Assembly (NCBI GenBank): GCA_913063265.1
Contig: CAJXZG010000009.1
Location: forward strand, 33,988-97,987
Length of the DNA: 64,000 bases
Direction of reading: 5' to 3'
Source of the DNA: an uncultured Prolixibacteraceae bacterium
GTDB taxonomy: Bacteria > Bacteroidota > Bacteroidia > Bacteroidales > Prolixibacteraceae
Both the position numbers and the translations under genes were made by a program. Shown here piece after piece: positions 9,657-16,813 of this stretch. Within the stretch, counting starts at the first letter, position 1; each line of letters begins with the position of its first letter. The notes below the pieces were generated by a model that saw only the letters and a program-made list of their open reading frames with translations, made no database searches and was not told the origin of the DNA.

Positions 9657-9681
9657 GAGAATACAGGGATCAATATTTTTG
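9654..9681 (+). promoter_or_regulatory. Candidate promoter for the corrinoid operon
   Basis: TATTTTTG at 9674-9681 matches TAnnTTTG. TTTG at 9654-9657 is 16 bp upstream, slightly closer than the usual 17-21 bp. The predicted start would be about 30 bp before the ATG at 9719, and the upstream element abuts the dyad at 9611-9656. Confidence 0.45.
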
Positions 9682-9718
9682 ACACTCATTAAATAACGTA
9701 AAAACTAAATATTAAACC

Positions 9719-10387
9719 ATGAGTGACCTACTACAAAAACTCGCAGATTGTATTGAATTCGGAAAAATAAATAAAGCGGCTCCTTATCCACCACAAATGA
9801 AAGGTCAGGATGGCGCTGATGAAATTACCATTGCATTATTGGAAGAAGGTGTAAAAGCACAGGATATTTTAACCAGCGGATTAATGGTTGGAATGGAAAA
9901 AGTTGGTGTTAAATTCCGCGAAAATAAGGTATTTGTTCCTCAGGTTTTAATGTCGGCAAAAGCTATGAGTACCGCAATGATACACCTTAAACCTTATTTC
10001 TTATCAGGCGAGGTAAAACAAAAAGGAACTTTTATTATCGGAACAGTTGAAGGAGACCTTCACGATATTGGTAAAAACCTTGTTTCAATGATGGTGGAAG
10101 GAAATGGTTACAAAGTGGTTGACCTTGGGACCGACGTTAAAGCAGAGCAATTTGTTGAAGCAATTAAGGAACATGAAAATGCATTTGTTGGTTTGTCGGC
10201 ACTATTGACTACGACGATGGTTAACATGGAAAAAATTACTAAAGCGATTAAAGATGCAGCTCCGGATACAAAAGTTGCGGTGGGAGGTGCTCCTGTAACC
10301 GATGATTTCAGAGTTAAGATTGGTGCTGATGCATATTCTGCAGATCCACAGGGACTGGTAGAATACTTAAACTCGCAAAGCGCTTAA
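9719..10387 (+). CDS. Corrinoid (B12-binding) methyltransferase carrier protein
   Basis: A 222-residue protein of the MtaC/MtbC/MttC type that carries the methyl group on cobalamin between two methyltransferases. Residues about 1-95 form the helical cap domain (ILTSGLMVGMEKVGVKFRENK, VFVPQVLMSAKAM). Residues about 100-220 form the Rossmann B12 domain with the base-off ligand motif D-L-H-D-I-G (His115), and GLSALLTTTM and VAVGGAPV at the usual places. A Pro/Gly-rich segment at residues 21-34 (APYPPQMKGQDGAD) is longer than usual between the first helices. It is the first gene of a plus-strand operon with a UROD-like methyltransferase. Methyl donor unknown; cytosolic. Confidence 0.92.
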   Translation: MSDLLQKLADCIEFGKINKAAPYPPQMKGQDGADEITIALLEEGVKAQDILTSGLMVGMEKVGVKFRENKVFVPQVLMSAKAMSTAMIHLKPYFLSGEVKQKGTFIIGTVEGDLHDIGKNLVSMMVEGNGYKVVDLGTDVKAEQFVEAIKEHENAFVGLSALLTTTMVNMEKITKAIKDAAPDTKVAVGGAPVTDDFRVKIGADAYSADPQGLVEYLNSQSA

Positions 10388-10590
10388 ACAGATTTGAGAT
10401 TTTTAGTAATGGCTAGTGAGACTATTCAAAACTAACTTTCTCTGCTGTAAACTATCTTACTTAATTTATTGATTTTAAAATAATTGGAGAAACAAAACTC
10501 TCTAAAATGGGAATGTTTTGTCTCATTACTAAATACTAAAAATCCGGATACTATAATATCTAAAAACTATTAATCTCAATACTAAAAAAT

Positions 10591-12210
10591 ATGAAAGGTT
10601 TAGAATTAATTAAAAAGGCATTTGCCCTCGAAGAAGTTGAAAGAGTACACTGGGTCCCATTTGTTGGTGTTCATGGTGGTTTTTTAACGGGAGTTAATGC
10701 AGAGTCGTATCTGAAATCTTCAGATGAATTGGTAAAAGGCGTAAGCGAAGCCATCGAGGCATATCGTCCTGATGGTGTTCCTGTAGTTTTCGATTTGCAA
10801 ATAGAAGCCGAAATACTGGGTTGCGGATTGCAGTGGGCACCACATAATCCACCAGCGGTAGTTTCGCATCCGCTGGCACAGGGAAAATCACTGGCAGATT
10901 TGTCCATTCCAAAAATTACTGATGGCCGTATTCCTGTTGCTGTGGAAGCTACCAAAACATTGCGTGATTTACATCCGGATATTGCTTTGTATGGTCTCAT
11001 AACCGGTCCCTTCACACTTGCACTTCATTTAATGGGCACTGATATTTTTATGAAACTTTTTGAAGCACCGGATGAAGTAAACGAGATAATGGAATTTTGT
11101 ACTCAGGTGAGTTTAAAAATGTCGGAATACTTGCTGGATGCAGGATGTGATATTATTGCAGTGGTTGACCCAATGACAAGTCAAATCGATCCAATAACTT
11201 TTGAAACTTTTGTTACACCTTATGTTTCAAGAGTATTTGATTATGTGCGCAGTCGGAAAAAACTTAGTTCGTTCTTTGTTTGTGGTCATGCTCAACAGAA
11301 TATTGAAGCCATGTGTGACTGTAAACCGGATAATGTCTCAATCGATGAAAACATACCTCTTGATTACGTAAAAGAAGTGGCTTTAAAAAAAGAAATCAGT
11401 TTTGGGGGGAATATGAAACTCACCGTTGTTCTTTTAATGGGTGACGAGGATGATTCTCGTGAGAATGCAATTGAATGTTTAGACATGGGAGGTAAAAAAG
11501 GATTCATTCTTGCACCTGGCTGTGATTTACCACGCGAAACACCCGTGGAAAACCTAAAAGCTGTTTCAGAATTGGTTCATGATAATTACAAACAAGATGT
11601 GGTCCGTGCTCTGGATAAGAAAGAAAGTTCGTTGGAAATTTTTAATATGAAGGACTACGGACAGGCTGAAAAAGTAATTGTTGATGTTATAACATTAGAT
11701 TCAGAATCCTGCGCACCATGTCAGTATATGGTTGAAGCTGTCAAAAAAGTTACCCCGCAGTTTGAAGGAGTTGTTGAATGGCGTGAACATGCCATTAAAA
11801 AAATGGAAGCCGTTACCTTCATGTCTTCATTAATGGTTAAAAATATTCCTACAATTTGTATCGATGGAAAAATTGCTTTTGTTTCACAAATTCCACCAAA
11901 ACAGGAATTGATTGCCGCAATTCAAAAACGTATAAATGAAAAGTTAAAACTTAAAATACAGCAAAAGAAAAGTGAGATTTTGATTCTTTGTGAGGAAGGT
12001 ACCGACTGTTCAGGAATTAACGGAAACATACAACGTGCAATTACCGAATTAGGAAAAGATGTTGAGGTAAAAACGATTTCCGACAAAAAAGAAATGGCCA
12101 AATACGGAGTTGCAAGTGGACCTGCTGTTGTAACCGTTAATTACAAACTAAAATCTGAAGGTACAGAACCATCATTGGATGTGGTGAAAGAATGGATTAA
12201 AGAACTATAA
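10591..12210 (+). CDS. UROD/MtaA/CmuA-type methyltransferase fused to two C-terminal thioredoxin-like domains
   Basis: At 539 residues this is about 200 longer than a normal UROD/MtaA enzyme. Residues 1-335 form the TIM barrel (WVPFVGVHGG, YGLITGPFTLALHLMG, DAGCDIIAVVDP). The corrinoid:thiol methyltransferase zinc site is usually His-x-Cys plus a distal Cys. Here the first part reads Phe-Val-Cys231-Gly-His233, so the His has moved to the other side of the Cys; the distal Cys311 is in LAPGCDLP. Residues about 360-450 are a thioredoxin-like domain with Cys374-Ala-Pro-Cys377 and the cis-Pro at NIP (418-420). Residues about 461-539 form a second Trx-like fold with Cys467 and Cys473 and an SGP loop. 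A role in methyl transfer to or from the upstream corrinoid protein is inferred from context; the Trx parts may serve redox activation. Confidence 0.85.
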   Translation: MKGLELIKKAFALEEVERVHWVPFVGVHGGFLTGVNAESYLKSSDELVKGVSEAIEAYRPDGVPVVFDLQIEAEILGCGLQWAPHNPPAVVSHPLAQGKSLADLSIPKITDGRIPVAVEATKTLRDLHPDIALYGLITGPFTLALHLMGTDIFMKLFEAPDEVNEIMEFCTQVSLKMSEYLLDAGCDIIAVVDPMTSQIDPITFETFVTPYVSRVFDYVRSRKKLSSFFVCGHAQQNIEAMCDCKPDNVSIDENIPLDYVKEVALKKEISFGGNMKLTVVLLMGDEDDSRENAIECLDMGGKKGFILAPGCDLPRETPVENLKAVSELVHDNYKQDVVRALDKKESSLEIFNMKDYGQAEKVIVDVITLDSESCAPCQYMVEAVKKVTPQFEGVVEWREHAIKKMEAVTFMSSLMVKNIPTICIDGKIAFVSQIPPKQELIAAIQKRINEKLKLKIQQKKSEILILCEEGTDCSGINGNIQRAITELGKDVEVKTISDKKEMAKYGVASGPAVVTVNYKLKSEGTEPSLDVVKEWIKEL

Positions 12211-12227
12211 AATTTGTAATGTGAAGA

Positions 12228-12316
12228 CCTTTGTTTTTCTTTGCGTAAACCTTAGCGACCATTGCGGTGAAAATTAACCGCAGCATTGGCAAAGAAAGCG
12301 CAAAGTTTTACAAAGG
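12228..12316. repeat. Long imperfect hairpin repeat with CTTTGCG/CGCAAAG arms
   Basis: Nested complementary arms: CCTTTGT (12228-12234) with ACAAAGG (12310-12316), TTTGCG with CGCAAA, and TGCGGT with ACCGCA around a GAAAATTA loop. A related word (CTCTTTGCGTGAA) recurs near 32940, so this looks like a dispersed intergenic element rather than a gene-specific leader. It lies in the leader of the homocysteine methyltransferase gene, so a regulatory role cannot be excluded. Confidence 0.6.
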
Positions 12317-12326
12317 AAATTAAGTT

Positions 12327-13208
12327 ATGGGAAAAATAATCGACCAAATAAAACAGGGAAAAACGCTGGTGTCAGACGGTGCCTGGGGAACATTTTTACA
12401 AAAAAAAGGAATGAAACCCGGAGAATGCCCCGAGGAATGGAATTTAACTCATCCTGATGATGTTTTTGATATCGCCAAAAGTTATATAGATGCCGGTGCC
12501 GATATGATTGAAACCAATAGTTTTGGTGGCACAGTTTATAAAGTTGAAAAATACGGTTTGGCAGATAAAGTGTTTGAACTCAATAAAGCTGCTGCAGAAA
12601 TCAGTAAAAAAGCTGCCGGCGATAAATTTGTTCTGGGTTCGGTTGGCCCAACCGGAAAAATTCTGATGATGGGTGAAGTATCAGAAGAAGATCTTTATAA
12701 TGCATTTAAAGAGCAGGTTACCGGTTTGGAAGCCGGGGGTGCTGATGCCATTATGATAGAAACAATGACCGATTTGGATGAGGCAAGATTAGCCATCAAA
12801 GCAGCAAAAGAAAATACCAGGTGTGAAGTGTTCTGCACAATGACATTTGAAAAAACCGTGAATGGGGAATTCCGATCGATGATGGGAATAGCGCCAACCG
12901 ATATGGTAAATACTTTGATTGAAGCAGGAGCAGAATTAATTGGAGCCAATTGTGGAAACGGAATTGCAGATATGATTGGCATTGTTGAAGAAATCAGAAA
13001 GGCAAATCCTGAAATTCCTGTTTTGGTACATGCCAATGCCGGTATGCCGGTTTACAAGGACGGAGAAACAGTTTTCCCGGAAACTCCGGATGAAATGGCT
13101 GCTTTGGTTCCTAAAATTATTTCAGCCGGGGCAAATGCAATTGGCGGATGTTGCGGTACCACACCGGGGCATATTTCGAAAGTTCGGGAAGTAGTTGATA
13201 AAAACTAA
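12327..13208 (+). CDS. Homocysteine S-methyltransferase family protein (MetH N-terminal/BHMT type)
   Basis: A 293-residue single-domain TIM barrel that transfers methyl groups to homocysteine-type thiols using zinc. Zinc ligands are visible as Cys209 (GANCGNG) and Cys275-Cys276 (GGCCGTTPGHI). Other family blocks are LVSDGAWGTFLQ at the N-terminus, IETNSFGG (62-69) and GSVGPTG (104-110). It lacks the folate, B12 and activation domains of full-length MetH, so it would rely on a separate corrinoid protein, and one is encoded 2 kb upstream. It may be the methyl acceptor enzyme of this island, making methionine from the donor's methyl group, or the donor-side enzyme. Cytosolic. Confidence 0.88.
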   Translation: MGKIIDQIKQGKTLVSDGAWGTFLQKKGMKPGECPEEWNLTHPDDVFDIAKSYIDAGADMIETNSFGGTVYKVEKYGLADKVFELNKAAAEISKKAAGDKFVLGSVGPTGKILMMGEVSEEDLYNAFKEQVTGLEAGGADAIMIETMTDLDEARLAIKAAKENTRCEVFCTMTFEKTVNGEFRSMMGIAPTDMVNTLIEAGAELIGANCGNGIADMIGIVEEIRKANPEIPVLVHANAGMPVYKDGETVFPETPDEMAALVPKIISAGANAIGGCCGTTPGHISKVREVVDKN

Positions 13209-13210
13209 CA

Positions 13211-13356
13211 ACCACCCCCTCCGCCAACTGGCGGAGACCCCTCCTAAAGGAGGGGAAATAGGAGCCTGTTTAAAGTTACCGCATCTTCAAAATTGTAGCA
13301 GCTAAATTTCTCCCCTGTTTTAGGGGAGATGTCCGTCACCAGACGGACAGAGGGGT
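13211..13356. repeat. Pair of oppositely oriented REP-like palindromic repeats
   Basis: Element 1 (13211-13256) contains CTCCGCCAACTGGCGGAG and CCCCTCCTAAAGGAGGGG, two adjacent short palindromes. Element 2 (13309-13356) carries CTCCCCTGTTTTAGGGGAG and GTCCGTCACCAGACGGAC in mirrored order. They are separated by about 52 bp. This is the layout of dispersed GC-rich intergenic palindromes (REP/BIME-like). They are much richer in GC than the flanks and may also act as a transcription or mRNA boundary between the methyltransferase and the GTPase gene. Confidence 0.75.
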
Positions 13357-13371
13357 AAAGATCATAAATTA

Positions 13372-14271
13372 ATGCAAAAGATACCGTTCCATATCATTTC
13401 AGGTTTTTTAGGAAGTGGCAAAACAACTTTCCTGAAAAGAATAATTGACCAATATTCAGGTGAAAAGAAAATTGGGATTATTCAAAACGAATTTGCCCCG
13501 TCCAACATTGACGGAGCCGAACTTAAAAAATCAGGTGAAGATTTTAACCTTCTTGAAATTAATAACGGTTCAGTATTTTGTGTTTGTTTGTTGGGAGATT
13601 TTATTCGCTCTCTGGAAAAGTTCATCGACCAGTTTCAACCTGAAATAATTATTATTGAGGCTTCAGGTTTATCAGACACTACTTCAATTTCAGAAGTGGT
13701 CTCTGCAAGTTCATTATCTGAAAAAATCTATTTGGCTTCCAACTGGTGTATTGTTGATGCTCAGAATTATTCAAAAGTGGGTTTAATGAAACAGCGTGTT
13801 TCGCATCAGTTACGAATGGCTGATATTGTCGTTATTAATAAAACCGATTTATATTCTGATAATCTTGAAAATATTAATTCTGATATTAAAAAAATTAATC
13901 CTTTTGCTGAAATTAAATCATCAACATACTGCGAAATTGATTTTGAATTGGGGAATTCGGCAATTAATAAATTCTATATGGGTGAGGTCATTGCAATGCC
14001 TCGTCCTGATGTAAATTCAATGGTGATTAAAACTTCAAGAAAGGTAAGCAATGAAAATCTTCGGAAGTTTTTAAACGAATGGGCACAAAAGGCCTACCGC
14101 ATCAAAGGTTTTGTAAAATTAAAAGAGGGCAAAACGGTTGCTGTTCAATGTACTTTTGATTCCATAAATATCCTTGATGTTGAAAATGATTTTCATCCTA
14201 CCGAATTGGCGGCGCTTACCGATCAGTTTACTTTAAGGGAATGGAACAGGGCATTTAAGGAACTTAATTGA
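13372..14271 (+). CDS. G3E-family (CobW/HypB-like) P-loop GTPase with a variant metal motif
   Basis: A 299-residue protein. The P-loop is GFLGSGKTT (11-19), the switch/Walker B region EASGL (97-101) and the base-specificity motif NKTD (156-159). G3E proteins normally carry a CxCC metal-binding motif; here the equivalent reads Cys70-Val-Cys72-Leu, with the last Cys missing. A CobW C-terminal domain (FVKLKEGKTVAVQCTFD, about 245-262) follows. In this neighbourhood a role in handling cobalt, zinc or the corrinoid cofactor for the methyltransferases is a reasonable inference (compare MeaB, HypB and CobW). It is separated from the methyltransferase gene by palindromic repeats but stays on the same strand. 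Confidence 0.88.
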   Translation: MQKIPFHIISGFLGSGKTTFLKRIIDQYSGEKKIGIIQNEFAPSNIDGAELKKSGEDFNLLEINNGSVFCVCLLGDFIRSLEKFIDQFQPEIIIIEASGLSDTTSISEVVSASSLSEKIYLASNWCIVDAQNYSKVGLMKQRVSHQLRMADIVVINKTDLYSDNLENINSDIKKINPFAEIKSSTYCEIDFELGNSAINKFYMGEVIAMPRPDVNSMVIKTSRKVSNENLRKFLNEWAQKAYRIKGFVKLKEGKTVAVQCTFDSINILDVENDFHPTELAALTDQFTLREWNRAFKELN

Positions 14272-14400
14272 CATTCCTGAGCTAATTAACCTTTACACGC
14301 TCTAGCAGAAGATAATACTCTTAAATTTATCACAACCTGTTTTTAAAATAATTCGTACATAAAGGCGATAAAAAAAATCTTTAATCCAAAAATTATCGCC

Positions 14401-15792
14401 ATGAAAAAAATTATCCCCCTTCTACTGTTGGCATTTATTGTATTTGCCTGTCAACAAAAGAACACTATAATTATAAGTGGAAAAATAAAAAACTCTTCAG
14501 ATTCCCTTGCCCATTTAACAGTCTATTATTCTGATCTTACGGATACTATATCAGTTAATCATGATGGCACTTTTTATGCTGATTTTGAATTGGGTGAAGA
14601 ACATATGGGAGGTTTTTACTATCAAAACAATATGTTTCCGTTGTACCTCGAGCCGGGTGGAAACATTAACATTGAATTTGACACAAAAGATTTTTTAAAC
14701 TATGCCATAACAAATGTTAGGGTATCCGGAGAAAAAAGTGAAAAAACATCTTTACTAAATTCACTGGATGAAGATTGGAGAAAATATAATTGGCCGGAGA
14801 AATTAAAATTGCCTGATGACAGTTTTATGTTATTTGTAAGAAATGTTCAGAATGAAGTTTACAATAAATTAGAAAAAACAAAAACTGAACATTCTTCTTC
14901 TGACATTTTCATGAAAAGAGCTAAACTTAAATATGATGTTAAGTTGCTTTCCACAATTGAATATTACAAAAGGACACATCAAAGTGATGAAATTCCAACA
15001 GACTATTTTGTTGAATTTTCGAACAGGATTCCTGAATATGATAAAGAATTGTGCCAAGAGGTTCAGGAGTATTTATGGTTTCTTGTACCGAAGTTTAAAA
15101 TGGAGATTAGCAACACATTGAGTGCTTCGGGATTGGATAAAGAAACATCAGCATACATCAATAAAATGGCCGATAAAATTATCGCCTTAGATGTTCCTCA
15201 GCAAATAAAGGATGAGGTTGGAGAATGGAATTTTTCTGTGTTTTATAAACGACCAGATTCTCTCAGAAAGATATATCGGGCTCGTTATCCCGATGTGGTT
15301 AAAAATCAAAAATATATAAATGATTTTATGAAGATTGCAGATGAAATGGACAAAATAGCGATTGGAGAAATAGCACCTGGTTTTGACTATCCTGATATAA
15401 ATGGGAAAATGGTTTCATTGCAATCGTTTAAAGGAAAGATAGTTTATGTTGATGTTTGGGCAACATGGTGCGGCCCTTGCAAGGCAGAGTTTGCATATCA
15501 AAAAAAATTGGAATCTGAATTACAAGGAGAGGATATTGTATTTGTTTATATTTCTGTTGACGATGAAAAAGATACTGAGACCTGGGAAAAGATGGTAAAA
15601 GAAAAAAAACTAGGTGGTTATCAGTTAATTGCCAATAATGGTTGGGAAAGTAAGATTTGTCAGGATTATGTAATCCGGGGAATCCCTTGTTATATCATCA
15701 TTGATAAAGAAGGAAAACTAGTTGAAGTAAATGCTTCAAGACCATCTAATCCTGAAACAAAAGAAAAATTGCTGGCATTGGCAAAAAAATAA
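14401..15792 (+). CDS. TlpA-like thioredoxin lipoprotein
   Basis: A 463-residue lipoprotein (AFIVFAC, lipidated Cys17). An N-terminal beta-rich region (IIISGKIKNSSDSLAHLTVYYS split, about 20-120) resembles the DUF4369-type domain seen in Bacteroidota TlpA proteins. A helical middle is followed by an AhpC/TSA-thioredoxin domain (about 325-463). The active site is WCGPC with Cys357 and Cys360; the cis-Pro is in RGIPCYIIID. It likely reduces or isomerises disulphides, or supplies electrons, in the periplasm. It has about 130 bp of non-coding DNA upstream and is probably its own transcription unit. Confidence 0.88.
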   Translation: MKKIIPLLLLAFIVFACQQKNTIIISGKIKNSSDSLAHLTVYYSDLTDTISVNHDGTFYADFELGEEHMGGFYYQNNMFPLYLEPGGNINIEFDTKDFLNYAITNVRVSGEKSEKTSLLNSLDEDWRKYNWPEKLKLPDDSFMLFVRNVQNEVYNKLEKTKTEHSSSDIFMKRAKLKYDVKLLSTIEYYKRTHQSDEIPTDYFVEFSNRIPEYDKELCQEVQEYLWFLVPKFKMEISNTLSASGLDKETSAYINKMADKIIALDVPQQIKDEVGEWNFSVFYKRPDSLRKIYRARYPDVVKNQKYINDFMKIADEMDKIAIGEIAPGFDYPDINGKMVSLQSFKGKIVYVDVWATWCGPCKAEFAYQKKLESELQGEDIVFVYISVDDEKDTETWEKMVKEKKLGGYQLIANNGWESKICQDYVIRGIPCYIIIDKEGKLVEVNASRPSNPETKEKLLALAKK

Positions 15793-16117
15793 ATCAAGAT
15801 TCCTTTTTATGAAATTTGATTCTTAAATAAATATTCAAAGTTTTTGGATTCTAAAAGTTGAGTCTCTCGGTTTCCAAACCTCGATTTAATCGCGAATCGG
15901 AATTCGCGAAACCCTTTAAAACAAGGAGTAAATTATCACTTCTAAATACTAAAAATCTCACATCTTAAAAAACAACATCAACCCACCGTTAAATCAGTTG
16001 TAGAATCGTTTTAAATTAGCTATTTTCGAAGTCCTTTTTTGCGTGTGATATGCCGTTGTTCTACATTTGTGCTACTTAAATTGTAATTAAAAATACAACT
16101 ACTATAAATAATACATT
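15793..16117 (+). other. Intergenic region before sdhC
   Basis: A 325-bp gap with no gene seen. It contains a perfect 7-bp hairpin CGCGAAT-CGGA-ATTCGCG at 15891-15908 with no T-tract, short CTAAATACTAAAAATCTC simple sequence near 15943-15960, and the sdh promoter at 15998-16028. The mapped promoter would give a leader of about 85 nt. Confidence 0.5.
15998..16028 (+). promoter_or_regulatory. Candidate sdhCAB promoter
   Basis: TTG at 15998-16000, a 20-bp spacer, and TATTTTCG at 16021-16028, one mismatch from the Bacteroidota TAnnTTTG box. Position is right for the strand and for the first sdh gene at 16118. Confidence 0.5.
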
Positions 16118-16801
16118 ATGAGCAAATTTTTAACAGCCTCGATTGGAAGAAAGTTTGTGATGAGCCTTACAGGTTTATTCCTGTTGGTATTTGTCGGTGT
16201 CCATCTTGGCATTAACCTGTTACTGATATTTGACAACAGTGGGGAATTGTATAATCAAGGGGCTCATTTTATGGTAACAAATCCTTTGATTAAAATTATC
16301 GAACCCATTCTCGGCCTGGGTTTTGTAATACACATTGTTTGGTCTTTTTACCTTGAGTTACAAAACTGGAGAGCAAGACCTGTAAAGTATGCGAAAAAGA
16401 ATATGAGTGGTGCCAGTACATGGGCATCGCGTAATATGCTTGTACTGGGTGCTATGGTACTGGTTTTTTTGGCAATTCACATTGTTAATTTCTATGTGAA
16501 AATGAAGATTACCGGAGATGTTGGAGAAATAGTAATAAACGGCGTACACATGCACGATGCTTATACCTTGGTTTCATCGGCATTTATTAGCAGTATTCCC
16601 CTTGGAATTCTCTATATAATTGGTGGTGGATTATTGGGATTTCACTTATCACATGGCTTTTGGTCAGCTTTTCAAACTTTGGGCCTGAACAATAAATATT
16701 GGCTAAACAGGTGGAAAGTTATCGGAACCATTTACGCAGTTGTTATTTCATTGGGATATGCAGTAATTCCACTGTATTTTATGTTGGGATTATATAATTA
16801 A
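16118..16801 (+). CDS. sdhC: Succinate dehydrogenase/fumarate reductase cytochrome b558 subunit
   Basis: A 227-residue integral membrane protein of the b558 family with five predicted membrane helices (starting about residues 15, 60, 105, 150 and 197). Conserved membrane histidines in VGVHLG, FVIHIVW, FLAIHIVNF and GFHLSHGFW are candidates for ligating two haem b. It anchors the flavoprotein and iron-sulfur subunits and exchanges electrons with menaquinone. It is the first gene of sdhCAB (12 bp to sdhA). The single-subunit diheme anchor is the type used by Bacteroidota, which can run the enzyme in either direction. Confidence 0.93.
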   Translation: MSKFLTASIGRKFVMSLTGLFLLVFVGVHLGINLLLIFDNSGELYNQGAHFMVTNPLIKIIEPILGLGFVIHIVWSFYLELQNWRARPVKYAKKNMSGASTWASRNMLVLGAMVLVFLAIHIVNFYVKMKITGDVGEIVINGVHMHDAYTLVSSAFISSIPLGILYIIGGGLLGFHLSHGFWSAFQTLGLNNKYWLNRWKVIGTIYAVVISLGYAVIPLYFMLGLYN

Positions 16802-16813
16802 AGAAAGGATAAG

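Noticed and set aside
9581..10590. Cobalamin riboswitch near the corrinoid genes
   Set aside because: No B12-box-like GCCACTG element or the associated multi-stem architecture was found in either intergenic region.
12211..12326. SAM riboswitch before the homocysteine methyltransferase
   Set aside because: The hairpin does not show SAM-I/II core motifs and looks like a dispersed repeat.
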